A stretch of 64,000 nt of DNA from Hasllibacter sp. MH4015 (GTDB lineage Bacteria; Pseudomonadota; Alphaproteobacteria; Rhodobacterales; Rhodobacteraceae), in NCBI RefSeq assembly GCF_020177575.1, contig NZ_JAHTBK010000001.1, positions 2,291,875 through 2,355,874 on the forward strand. The letters are read 5' to 3'. Of the stretch, positions 8,095 to 16,404 are shown piece by piece. A program made the translations under genes and the position numbers. How positions within the stretch are numbered: position 1 is the first letter of the stretch; each line of letters starts with the position of its first letter. A model generated the notes under the pieces. It ran no database searches. It saw only the letters and a program-made list of their open reading frames with translations, and was not told the DNA's origin.

Positions 8095-8973
8095 GTGAAA
8101 GCTGAGTTCAGCGAGTTTACGTATGGGTTCTCTTTGGTCAACGAGCTGGCCAAGGCCATGTCTCTGTCCGCAGTTCCAATCTTTCCGAGCCTGCTCGAAG
8201 AAGGGAAAAAGGGTGGCGGATACGACGCAAAGCTCAAGGGCAAATCGGGCATCATCCTAAACCTGCAGTTCAAACTGTCAGATTGGATGAAAGCATCAAA
8301 TGCCCGCGAGATCGGCATTCCCGGTCATACCATGACGCTGCCGTACTACCGCTTTGAGATCACCAGTAAGCGCGTCTCGGAACAACAGTCCCTCCTTCTT
8401 GCTCTGGAGGCCATCGAGCCGTTCACCTTCTATGCCGCACCGGCTTTCCATACCAATGATGAAATCAACACACATTGGCTTTCAAGCGCTGTCGCCAAGA
8501 ACTCCGTATATCTAAGGCCCAGCACAGTCGGCGTTCTCCCCGATTTGGATCCTCATCGGGTTTGCTTTGACAAGACGCTGAAATCAGAAGGGAAAGCCTA
8601 CTTCTTTTCTGAGCCACAAGAAATCGCAATCGATGAATTCGCGGGCTTCGCCGATCACGTTGCGCAGGCAGTGACGGCCTCTACTACCCCGCTCATGGAT
8701 CGTGTCGATAGCACCCTAGGCCGCTACCGAGAAGCGCTGGCCGATGCCCGACAGCGGGAAAACGAGCGAGCTGCTTTTGTGGATGATGCCATAAGACAAC
8801 GATCTGACCGAATCCTAGTCGAGGAAGCGCAAGATCGATTGGACCGTCGCCTGGTTCGATTGGACCAAATTCTGGCATCAGATGGCGATCCCGACGCCAG
8901 CCAGCGTCTTTGGCAGATGGCGCAAGTTTCAACCAGCCTCTTTGGCGTTCAAACCTTTGCATTGTTTAAGTGA
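8095..8973 (+). CDS. Uncharacterised protein with possible PD-(D/E)XK-like core
   Basis: A 292-residue protein starting at GTG 8095, with GAGG six bases before it. A GTG at 8083 overlapping the upstream stop is the alternative. The N-terminal half contains GGGYDA followed about 13 residues later by LNLQFKLSDW, a D...QxK pattern like that in Mrr-type nucleases. Further conserved-looking blocks are YYRFEIT and FYAAPAFHTNDEIN. The C-terminal 90 residues are a charged coiled coil. It sits between two restriction genes, so a nuclease or restriction-helper role is inferred. No catalytic activity is established by the sequence alone. Confidence 0.55.
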   Translation: MKAEFSEFTYGFSLVNELAKAMSLSAVPIFPSLLEEGKKGGGYDAKLKGKSGIILNLQFKLSDWMKASNAREIGIPGHTMTLPYYRFEITSKRVSEQQSLLLALEAIEPFTFYAAPAFHTNDEINTHWLSSAVAKNSVYLRPSTVGVLPDLDPHRVCFDKTLKSEGKAYFFSEPQEIAIDEFAGFADHVAQAVTASTTPLMDRVDSTLGRYREALADARQRENERAAFVDDAIRQRSDRILVEEAQDRLDRRLVRLDQILASDGDPDASQRLWQMAQVSTSLFGVQTFALFK

Positions 8974-8981
8974 TATCCAGC

Positions 8982-9888
8982 ATGACAAGACGATTTGAAA
9001 TCGACGCAGAAACCCTTCCAGACCTTCCCGGAATGATGTTGGTCACGGTCGAGGCGCTAAAAGACCTCGGCGGGTCCGCGACGATCCAAGAACTCGATGA
9101 GAAGGTGATCGAGTTGGAAGGCGTGACCGAAGCCGAACAGGCTTTCACCATGCCCCGCGATGAGAACCGGACGCGGGTGAATTACTACCTCGCCTGGGCG
9201 CGGACGTACCTGAAGCGCGGTGATGCGCTGAACAACTCCAAGCGCGGTGTTTGGGCGCTGACCGAGACGGGCTCCGCGATCTCCGACTTGAACGCGACCC
9301 AAGCGATCTATGACCTAGTGACGCAGGAAGAGCGCCAGCGCGCGCGCCTGAAGCGCTTGGCTGCAAAGAAGGCTGACGCGGACAAAGGCGAAGAGATCGA
9401 GGTGATGGCCGATGACGGCCCTGCGGACGAGGAAGATTGGAAATCGGCTCTTCTGGCGGTTCTGGGCAAGATGACCCCGGACGGGTTCGAACGGCTGGCA
9501 CAGCGGCTTCTGCGCGAAGCGGGCTTCACGAAAGTCGAAGTGCGCGGCAAGTCGGGTGATGGCGGTATCGATGGTGTGGGGTTCTGCGCGTCAACCTCGT
9601 GTCGTTCCAGGTCTACTTTCAATGCAAGCGTTGGAAGGGAAGCGTCGGTTCAAAAGAAATCCGTGACTTCCGAGGGGCCTTGCAGGGCCGCGCAGACAAA
9701 GGGCTGTTCATCACCACGGGCATTTTACCAGCCAAGCTTCGGACGAAGCCACGCGCGACGGCGCGATTGCGATTGACCTCATCGACGGTGACCGGCTCTG
9801 TGAACTCTTGAAGGAAAACCGGCTGGGCGTGGCTACTGAAATGATCGAACAGGTAAGTATTCATTCTGATTGGTTCGATGGCATTTAA
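8982..9888 (+). pseudogene. mrr: Mrr-type restriction endonuclease broken by two frameshifts
   Basis: The N-terminal winged-helix domain (Mrr_N type, residues 1-105) and a linker are intact in the first frame. The catalytic domain starts there (FERLAQRLLREAGFTKVEVRGKSGDGGIDG) but jumps frame at about 9578-9584 in a G run. It continues as VSFQVYFQCKRWKG...LFITTG in a second frame, then jumps again near 9720 into FTSQASDEATRDGAIAIDLIDG and ends at 9888. Each break is explained by one missing base. Repaired length is about 302 residues, matching Mrr. The D...QxK catalytic residues are on opposite sides of the first break. Mrr enzymes cut methylated DNA. Confidence 0.85.
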
Positions 9889-9994
9889 CGTTGGCTCTCG
9901 CGGAGCGCATCTTGGATCGCGTTTGGAGTTCGCGGGTTCGAATTGCACAGCAAGAACTTGGGCGCAGTAAGAAATTAGAAACCGCGGAGTGCAC

Positions 9995-12202
9995 ATGACT
10001 ATTGAATTGGACTCAGATCGCGCGCTTGAAGAAGAAACTGATGATCGGTTTGGATTTGTGGGCATGGCCAAGCGCCTTGCACCCTCAATCATTGAGGCCT
10101 CGAAAGGTGACGGTATGGTCGTGGGGCTGGAAGGTCGGTGGGGGTCAGGAAAAACCTCGCTCCTGAACTTCCTGCGCGACGAGCTGACTGCTGCGGAATC
10201 TCAACACATCCACACGATTACTGTTGCCCCTTGGCTAAATGGTGATTCAGCTACATTGGTGATGTCGTTGCTGGGGCCGATTGCGGATGTGCTTGAACAG
10301 CGTGAATCGGAACTAGCTGAAACCCAAGGTCTCCTAGGAGAATTCAACCGGAAGAAGGCAAGTGAGGTCGGGGGTTTGATCAGCCTATACGGGCAAAAGA
10401 CGGCAAGGACATTGGTACCGCTCGCCAGTCTCGCTGGTTACTTTGTGCCCGGAGCTCAAGCTGCCGCCGGGGCGCTAAAAGCCGGTGGTGATGCACTCGG
10501 ACAGTTTTCAAACCGGGAAGCCACGCCCTCCGAACTGAAGCGGGCAATTGCTGAAAAGATCGAAGCACTAGAAGTTGGATTTGTAGTTATTCTGGACGAT
10601 CTTGACCGGCTTGAACCCGAGCAGGCCGTCGAAGTTGTTCGGCTTGTGCGCTCTGTTGCCGACTTCCCCAGAGTTGCATATCTTATGTGTTATGATCGCG
10701 AAGTCTTGGCGCAAGCCCTAAAAACGGGACTCAAGGTTCAGGATGGTGATTTGTTCCTGCAGAAAATCGTCCAGCTTACCTTCGCCATTCCTCTTCCAGA
10801 ACCTTTTGATCTCCGAACACAGTTCCGGAACGAAGCGGAAGCCATTTTTGCGGAAGTTACCGGTGCAGCTCCGGACGGCGAACTGCTGGAGGGTTTGGCT
10901 TCAGCAGTAGACCGCGAGGGGATGGGGTTGAGCACACCGAGAGAAGTGAAGCTCGCGCTCAACGGCATACGGTTTGTCTATCCCTCCGTAGCAGATGATG
11001 TCTATTTCCCAGATTTTTGCCGCCTTCACCTGATCAAGACCACGAACTTCAACCTCTATAAGTGGCTGGAGGAGTATCTGTCGGTCCGTTCCATATTAGT
11101 GACGGGTGACGGTTCGATCACAAATGACTCTAAGGCGACAATGGGTACAACCCTTAAGGAGCTTCTGCCATCCGAGGAGATCGGTGCGTCACGCTCGATA
11201 TGGGCACTAAGGCAATTCGTTCCGGGTGTTCGAACAAATGAAGACCCCTCAAAGCGGGTATTTTCCGAGGTTTCGCTCAGGGAGGCAGGCGACGCGATTG
11301 AGCTAAAGCGTCTCGGAAGTCCCCTACACTACCGCTATTACTTTGCCCTGACAGGGCCCAAGACGGTGATGTCCGACCAGGATTTCAACGAGCTCCTTGA
11401 GTTTGCGAGATCAGATTTACCCTCTTTGAAGGCGCGCCTCGAACATTACGCTAGAAGCCTTCGCCAATCTGGTAGGACGTGGTTTGAGCATATTCTGGAC
11501 CGTCTTGATGACGGCCTCGTGTCCAAGTTGGACAAAGAAACGACCGCTGGGATTTTGCTGGCAATGTCCGATACTATGGACTCTGTCATCGCGACCGATA
11601 ACAAACCGCGCGCATTTGCCTTTTCCGTCAGCAGCACTGCTGTGCGTGTAGCCGAACGTTGCTTGGTTCAGTTGAGAGCCGCCGACCTGGATACCTTTGA
11701 AAGGGTCTCAAAAGAGTTGGCTGAAAAGGGCACCTCATTGAACTGGCTTGTTGGCAACTTCCTCAGAGACCAAATGTGGAACCACGGGAGGGTCGGAGAT
11801 CGGCCAAGCCAGCCAGGACAATGGGTGTTTTCGGATGAGTTCCTTGATGAGCTGCTGAACATCATGCGAGGGCGTCTTTCGTCAAATCAGGTACACGATC
11901 AAATCGCTGAAATGCCCGACGTTTCATCATTTCTTTTTGGGTGGCGGGACATATCCGGGGAGGCCGACGCAAGAGAGTGGGTGACCGCAAACAGCGCAAC
12001 CGATCATGGTTTTCTTACTATCCTAAACCACCTTCGCAGTTGGGCCATGAGCGACTCGGTCTACTACCCCCTACACAGATCATCCATCTCCGCATTCTTC
12101 GACCTCGACGAAGCCGTTGAACGACTTGCTTCACTCCACGGAAGTGAACATGATGAGTTGGTTCAAGAGTTGGAGGAAGCAATCGAACAGGCTCGCCATT
12201 GA
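9995..12202 (+). CDS. KAP-family P-loop NTPase
   Basis: A 735-residue protein with Walker A at 47-55 (GRWGSGKTS) and Walker B at 197-202 (VVILDD) followed by LDRLEPEQ. This is the layout of KAP NTPases, the group that includes the F-plasmid phage-exclusion protein PifA. The hydrophobic stretch at about 139-168 between the two motifs fits the membrane insertion typical of KAP proteins. The start at ATG 9995 is supported by GGAG five bases upstream. The gene is full length among decayed restriction genes, so it may be the working defence gene of the cargo. Confidence 0.8.
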   Translation: MTIELDSDRALEEETDDRFGFVGMAKRLAPSIIEASKGDGMVVGLEGRWGSGKTSLLNFLRDELTAAESQHIHTITVAPWLNGDSATLVMSLLGPIADVLEQRESELAETQGLLGEFNRKKASEVGGLISLYGQKTARTLVPLASLAGYFVPGAQAAAGALKAGGDALGQFSNREATPSELKRAIAEKIEALEVGFVVILDDLDRLEPEQAVEVVRLVRSVADFPRVAYLMCYDREVLAQALKTGLKVQDGDLFLQKIVQLTFAIPLPEPFDLRTQFRNEAEAIFAEVTGAAPDGELLEGLASAVDREGMGLSTPREVKLALNGIRFVYPSVADDVYFPDFCRLHLIKTTNFNLYKWLEEYLSVRSILVTGDGSITNDSKATMGTTLKELLPSEEIGASRSIWALRQFVPGVRTNEDPSKRVFSEVSLREAGDAIELKRLGSPLHYRYYFALTGPKTVMSDQDFNELLEFARSDLPSLKARLEHYARSLRQSGRTWFEHILDRLDDGLVSKLDKETTAGILLAMSDTMDSVIATDNKPRAFAFSVSSTAVRVAERCLVQLRAADLDTFERVSKELAEKGTSLNWLVGNFLRDQMWNHGRVGDRPSQPGQWVFSDEFLDELLNIMRGRLSSNQVHDQIAEMPDVSSFLFGWRDISGEADAREWVTANSATDHGFLTILNHLRSWAMSDSVYYPLHRSSISAFFDLDEAVERLASLHGSEHDELVQELEEAIEQARH

Positions 12203-12295
12203 ACGAGTACGTTAGTCGTGGCCTATTTTGCCGTTAGGCCATCGCTTGGAGGCGATCAGTACTCAATTATACCCGGGCACATGACGTATCACTTA

Positions 12296-12322
12296 TTGAC
12301 ACATGTATCAATTGATGATACA
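12296..12322 (+). promoter_or_regulatory. higBA promoter with HigA-type operator
   Basis: A TTGACA -35 element at 12296-12301 is followed by a perfect 7-bp inverted repeat, TGTATCA-n5-TGATACA at 12304-12322, 8 bp before the toxin start. An operator overlapping the core promoter is the usual way the HigA antitoxin represses its own operon. Confidence 0.6.
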
Positions 12323-12330
12323 CAATCCGC

Positions 12331-12612
12331 ATGATCCAAAACACCAAGGGCAAACTCGCTGCCAACGCCGTGAAGGGCAAGTACGGCAAAGGCTTCCCGA
12401 GTGACTTGGTGAAGCGAACGCGAGCTATGCTTTCGGCGCTGGATGCTGCGGTTGTCGTCGAGGATTTGCGGTTCCCGCCCGGCAACCACCTGGAAGAACT
12501 GAAAGGGGATCGGGCTGGGCAACACTCCGTGCGGATCAACGGGCAATGGCGCATCTGCTTTGTCTGGACACCGAACGGCCCCGCCGATGTTGAGATTGTG
12601 GACTACCATTGA
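12331..12612 (+). CDS. higB: HigB-type toxin (RelE/ParE superfamily mRNA interferase)
   Basis: A 93-residue protein matching the compact HigB fold: LAANAVKGKYGKGFP, the middle FPPGNHLEELKGDRAGQHSVRINGQWRI and the C-terminal VEIVDYH. HigB cleaves mRNA at the ribosome. The toxin gene precedes the antitoxin gene, the order that marks HigBA among toxin-antitoxin pairs. It would stabilise the element in its host. Confidence 0.88.
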   Translation: MIQNTKGKLAANAVKGKYGKGFPSDLVKRTRAMLSALDAAVVVEDLRFPPGNHLEELKGDRAGQHSVRINGQWRICFVWTPNGPADVEIVDYH

Positions 12613-12618
12613 GAGGAT

Positions 12619-12915
12619 ATGCTGATGAGCTTGCTTAAAGACCCAATGCACCCCGGTGAAGTCCTGAAGGAGCTTTACCTCGATCCCCTGGAGATGGGCG
12701 CCATTGCGTTTGCCCGGCGTCTGGGCGTGCCTCGGACGCGGATCGAGCGTTTGATAAAGGGCACGACCGGGATCACGCCTGACACGGCACTGCGCCTTGC
12801 CCGTGTGTTCAACACGACCCCGGCCTACTGGTTGAATTTGCAGACGAACTATGACATGGCTCGAGCAACGCTGGAGATTGACGTTTCCAATATCGAGCCC
12901 TTGGTCGCTGCATAA
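12619..12915 (+). CDS. higA: HigA-type antitoxin
   Basis: A 98-residue helix-turn-helix protein starting MHPGEVLKELYLDPLEMG, the hallmark of the HigA/VapI group, with the recognition helix near PRTRIERLIKG and the conserved TPAYWLNLQ near the end. It begins 6 bp after the toxin stop. It should neutralise HigB and repress the operon through the inverted repeat at 12304-12322. Confidence 0.88.
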   Translation: MLMSLLKDPMHPGEVLKELYLDPLEMGAIAFARRLGVPRTRIERLIKGTTGITPDTALRLARVFNTTPAYWLNLQTNYDMARATLEIDVSNIEPLVAA

Positions 12916-12957
12916 TTAGATAGGCAACATACTAAGCTCGTTCGCCTTCAAAGAACG

Positions 12958-14184
12958 CTAAAGCCAAGTGTTACTATTTGTAGGAACTGAGTTGTTCAAC
13001 CTTTGCTCTACAGCCGCATGCATCATCGCGGTATTCCGCAAAAAACCGTCTTGGTCAGAATGGACAGCGGACGAATACTTGTCGGTCACTCCATTCAAGA
13101 AATGGCCCAAGACGCTCCCTGCTGCCGCGCCATAAAGATTACCCAGAATACCACCGATTCCAGCGCCAACAATAGACCCTCCCACCCCTAAAACTAGTTT
13201 TGTAGTGTTATGAATTCGGGACTTCGCGATCAATTTCTCTTGCTGTTCAAGGCTTGATTGTACTTGGCGAACAGCTCCATCCAGCCTGCTGAGGAACTTT
13301 TTTTGCTGCAAGCCATCGTCAAGGAAGTTTGCTTCCACTAATTGTCCGGCAAAAGAGCCAATCTCTTTCCTCAAGGGGGAGTACATTTCGCGAATTTCAA
13401 GATAATCCCCTATCCGAAGACTACCAACGTTTTTTGGTATGAGCGTTGGGACCGCAAAGGAAAGAAAAATTGAGTTTCTTTCTTGCCGTCTCTGATCGGA
13501 CTTATAGACATGGTCCAAGTAGCTTGAACCAGAAAACGTCAATGAAAACAGATCATTCTCAAAGCTCACATCTCGAGCCAATCGCGATACTATGAAATCT
13601 ACGATTTCTTCGACCATCAGAACAGGTTGCACCTCGATAGGTTGATCATATTCTGGGTGCCAAGCGTACTTTGCGGGCAGAGCAACGCGATTTTCAGTAA
13701 GCTCTTCTAAGAGCTCTTCTGACACTTTTTGAGCAGAAATGTACCTCCACCTGTTTGTTTTTCTTGTCGACAGCTTGTTGAGCAATTCCATTTGCTGTGG
13801 GGTGTCCCTTAAGACACGTGATCCCCAGTAACCGGTCTCAAACTCGAGGTTGCGAAGGGACCTCATACGCTTGGTTCTTTGGCTGTGCTTTCGAACTAGA
13901 CGCTCAAAAGCCTGGTCCTCGATTGTCGGTGACCCCCGACCATTTTGGTACCTATGGCTCCATCGTGCTATATGCGGCTCAGGTGCAATAAAATTCACCA
14001 ACGGATCTTGTTGGTTACGGCCCGATACTTCCAATATTTCTGATACATGTTCCCGTTGACGAACATGCCACTGATCTTCCTCCGGCACCATAAGTCTGAC
14101 GTCATCATAGAACAGAAGCATCCCGCGTAAATTTTCGACGCTAGGAGTGAAATGCGGGTAATACAAAGCCGAAGAGAAAGGCAT
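12958..14184 (-). CDS. Uncharacterised 408-aa protein with C-terminal glycine-zipper membrane segment
   Basis: I cannot assign this protein with certainty. The N-terminus (ALYYPHF, LLFYDDVRLMVPE) resembles, from memory, the DUF6236 group. The middle is charged and helical, with a coiled-coil-like region at about 290-325. Residues about 329-364 are a long Gly/Ala-rich hydrophobic stretch (GGSIVGAGIGGILG...) that could insert in a membrane as a glycine zipper. Its base composition is clearly more AT-rich than its neighbours. It is a single-gene unit between HigBA and the mobilisation genes, the position of cargo. A membrane-disrupting defence effector is possible. Confidence 0.6.
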   Translation of the reverse strand: MPFSSALYYPHFTPSVENLRGMLLFYDDVRLMVPEEDQWHVRQREHVSEILEVSGRNQQDPLVNFIAPEPHIARWSHRYQNGRGSPTIEDQAFERLVRKHSQRTKRMRSLRNLEFETGYWGSRVLRDTPQQMELLNKLSTRKTNRWRYISAQKVSEELLEELTENRVALPAKYAWHPEYDQPIEVQPVLMVEEIVDFIVSRLARDVSFENDLFSLTFSGSSYLDHVYKSDQRRQERNSIFLSFAVPTLIPKNVGSLRIGDYLEIREMYSPLRKEIGSFAGQLVEANFLDDGLQQKKFLSRLDGAVRQVQSSLEQQEKLIAKSRIHNTTKLVLGVGGSIVGAGIGGILGNLYGAAAGSVLGHFLNGVTDKYSSAVHSDQDGFLRNTAMMHAAVEQRLNNSVPTNSNTWL

Positions 14185-14387
14185 TTTCGTCTCTCATTTG
14201 ATTTCAACTACAGCATGTAACCACTTGCCTTTGATTTTGTCACTCGAAGCGTACCGCCAAAGCTCAACTTGTAAGGCAGCTGCATTGACTAGTTTCGGTC
14301 AATCGTGAGTTCAATTGCTGCGGACTTACTGGCGCGGGTTCAAAGATAATTTTCGTTACGAAAGACCGGCTCTCAAATCTGGGCAAT

Positions 14388-15941
14388 CTAATGCCGCAAC
14401 CCCCTTTCCGCATGCGCCTCCTGGCTGTCTAGCTGTCCCTCGATCTCTCGGCGGCGGCTTTCGCTAAGGTCAAGCTCTGCTGCAAGCTCTCGTTCAGCGT
14501 CTTGTAGCTCGCCTCGTCGTTCAGCAATCCGCTCAAGGCCTTCATGGATCCGGCCTGCGAACGAATGAGCAAGGTCACGCAGTCTTTCAAGCCAGCCAGT
14601 TCGGTCTCGATCCTGCCGGTCGAGCGTCTCTCCAAGGCGGTCAAATCCTTCGCGGAGGCCTCTGAGGCCGTCACCAACCGCTCGACGCAGGCGAGCAAGT
14701 CGCGTTCCAAGGCTGTCAATTGGGTCATCTAATCCTCCTCGATCCGAATGCAGGTGACGTGTCTCCCGCCCATTGTGCAGGTCCTGAGCCGCGTCTTCGA
14801 TGGGTCCAGGATCAGCCATGTCCCCTCGGGCCGCTCGATCCGTGTCAGGCCCAGTTCCGTCAGTTCCGAGCGCGTCAAATGCACCGTCCAGAAAAAGCTC
14901 GCGGCCATCATCGAGGCAATCCACGTCAGCACCATCGCCGCGATCAGCCAGGGTGAGATCGTCAGCCAGAGGCGGATCGACCTCAGCCGCGTCTCGAACA
15001 AGCTCGCCGTCTCGGTCTGAAACCGGCGCGTATCGCTCGCGATGGTATGCTGCGCGGCGCCCACAATGTTCTTCAAATCGATCCTGAAGCATTTCAGCTG
15101 GGATGAGATCGAGGCGACGTGTTCGGCCCGGATCGTATCGAGCTCCGCGTTCAGCTTCTCGCTCAGCCGGGTCGGCTTGCCAGTCTTCATGAAAAATCTC
15201 TCCTTTCAGCCGCCAGCGCTCGCCGGTTTCCGGGTCGCGGGCGGTGATGTAGGCCTTGCCAATGCGCGGCAGGTCGAAGCCTGCGTCAGTGAGGGCATCG
15301 ATGATGGTGGCGCGGTCGGTGATCATCCCGAGGTCGATCTGGTCCTTTATCCAGGCGTGCAGCTTGTCCCGGCCTTGGGCGCGGGTCGGGGCCTCAATGG
15401 TGTCGCGAACGTCCTGTGCGCGCTCCACATCCATCGGGTCAGCCCAGCCGTGACGCTGGTTCATCACATCCCGCAGGCTGTCATAGGCGTCCTGGTAGCC
15501 CGGCGGCGCGATGTTGAGGCTCTTACCCGTCGTCAGCTCTAGGCGCGGCGTGCAGAAATGCAGCTCGACCCGGCCTTCGTGGCGATGGCGGACCCAGAGC
15601 ACCTCATATTGCTCAGGGTCCAGCCCCGCGTAGGCCAACCGCTCGAACTGGTCTATGACCTCGGCCTGCTGATCCTCGGTCGGGTCGTCGCTGTCCGCAA
15701 AGCTGATCACGCCCGCGCGGTAGGTCCATTGGTTGCGGCTGGCGTCGATCAGGACCTCGGTGCGGTCGGGGTTGCCACGTAGAACCTCGGGCACCGGCTC
15801 GCGGGTGACAATCACCGGCTGGCCGTGGGCATCGCGGATCAGATCGCGATTGTCGTCATAGGCCAGCACGCGCTCGGCCACGAGATAGCCGACCGGCCCC
15901 GCACCTGCGCCTTTGCCATTGGGGAAGAACTTGATCAGCAC
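14388..15941 (-). CDS. mobA: Relaxase / mobilisation nuclease (MobA/VirD2-like)
   Basis: A 517-residue protein whose first 300 residues form a relaxase domain. A histidine cluster H119-R-H121...H128 (HRHEGRVELHF) forms the metal site, and conserved GAGAGPVGYL is near the start. The C-terminal half is low-complexity acidic and then a long coiled coil (from about 400). It would nick the origin of transfer and lead the strand into a recipient using a helper's secretion system. The gene overlaps mobC by 7 bp. Two shorter genes are nested inside its 3' half in another frame. Confidence 0.82.
   Translation of the reverse strand: MLIKFFPNGKGAGAGPVGYLVAERVLAYDDNRDLIRDAHGQPVIVTREPVPEVLRGNPDRTEVLIDASRNQWTYRAGVISFADSDDPTEDQQAEVIDQFERLAYAGLDPEQYEVLWVRHRHEGRVELHFCTPRLELTTGKSLNIAPPGYQDAYDSLRDVMNQRHGWADPMDVERAQDVRDTIEAPTRAQGRDKLHAWIKDQIDLGMITDRATIIDALTDAGFDLPRIGKAYITARDPETGERWRLKGEIFHEDWQADPAEREAERGARYDPGRTRRLDLIPAEMLQDRFEEHCGRRAAYHRERYAPVSDRDGELVRDAAEVDPPLADDLTLADRGDGADVDCLDDGRELFLDGAFDALGTDGTGPDTDRAARGDMADPGPIEDAAQDLHNGRETRHLHSDRGGLDDPIDSLGTRLARLRRAVGDGLRGLREGFDRLGETLDRQDRDRTGWLERLRDLAHSFAGRIHEGLERIAERRGELQDAERELAAELDLSESRRREIEGQLDSQEAHAERGLRH
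14429..14728 (-). CDS. Nested coiled-coil protein inside the relaxase gene (MobD/MbeD-like position)
   Basis: A 99-residue helical, coiled-coil protein wholly inside the relaxase gene, on the same strand in another frame. Its ATG follows directly on the stop codon of the nested gene upstream. ColE1-type plasmids carry mobB and mobD nested in mobA in just this way, and this is the main support. It could be an accessory relaxosome protein. A chance open frame in GC-rich DNA is the alternative, made less likely by the natural amino-acid composition. Confidence 0.5.
   Translation of the reverse strand: MTQLTALERDLLACVERLVTASEASAKDLTALERRSTGRIETELAGLKDCVTLLIRSQAGSMKALSGLLNDEASYKTLNESLQQSLTLAKAAAERSRDS
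14729..15190 (-). CDS. Nested membrane protein inside the relaxase gene (MobB-like position)
   Basis: A 153-residue protein encoded inside the relaxase gene in a different frame of the same strand. It has an N-terminal helical region (residues 1-85), one strong hydrophobic segment or hairpin at about 92-118 (WLTISPWLIAAMVLTWIASM) and a soluble C-terminal domain with two cysteines. The clean membrane segment and ordinary composition argue for a real gene. It may anchor the relaxosome to the membrane, as plasmid MobB proteins do. This is inference from position and topology. Confidence 0.6.
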   Translation of the reverse strand: MKTGKPTRLSEKLNAELDTIRAEHVASISSQLKCFRIDLKNIVGAAQHTIASDTRRFQTETASLFETRLRSIRLWLTISPWLIAAMVLTWIASMMAASFFWTVHLTRSELTELGLTRIERPEGTWLILDPSKTRLRTCTMGGRHVTCIRIEED

Positions 15942-16363
15942 CGCCGCGCCTCATCAAGGAGCGCGGCAAGCTGGCGTTCGATCACCACGATACGACGGGC
16001 GACGGTCAGGGTATCGAGGTCTGTGCGCCCGGCCTTCATGGCGTGGTTCAGCCAACGCGCGATCTGGTTGAGGTTGCCGCCGATGCGCCCGACGGCCAGC
16101 ACAAGCGCCGGATCGACGCGTGGGACGGGCTTGCGGCGACGGGCCTCAGTCAGGCCAAGCGCCTCGCGCAGGAGGGTCGAGGCAGGCAGGCCAGCGGCGT
16201 CGGCCTTGGCGCGTAGCTGGGCCTTCTCGGACGCGGTGCAGCGGAAGACGAAGGTCTCGGTGAGCGGCACTTTGGCGGGGGCTATGCCCGCGCCGGTGGG
16301 GTTCGAAGGGGAGGCGTGCCGCCCATCGCAAGGTCCCGTGTCATCGGCGCAGCCGTATGACAT
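15935..16363 (-). CDS. mobC: MobC-like relaxosome accessory protein
   Basis: A 142-residue protein. The middle (VFRCTASEKAQLRAKADAAGLPASTLLREALG) is a ribbon-helix-helix DNA-binding unit, and the signature GGNLNQIARWLN at about 92-103 marks the MobC family. MobC helps the relaxase melt and nick the origin of transfer. The gene starts the mobilisation operon, and its end overlaps the relaxase start by 7 bp. The ATG used is the first in the frame. A later start near the helix-turn region is possible. Confidence 0.82.
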   Translation of the reverse strand: MSYGCADDTGPCDGRHASPSNPTGAGIAPAKVPLTETFVFRCTASEKAQLRAKADAAGLPASTLLREALGLTEARRRKPVPRVDPALVLAVGRIGGNLNQIARWLNHAMKAGRTDLDTLTVARRIVVIERQLAALLDEARRC

Positions 16364-16404
16364 GGGTCACCTTGCTGTTTGCACTTCGGTGGGATCGGTG
16401 GTGC

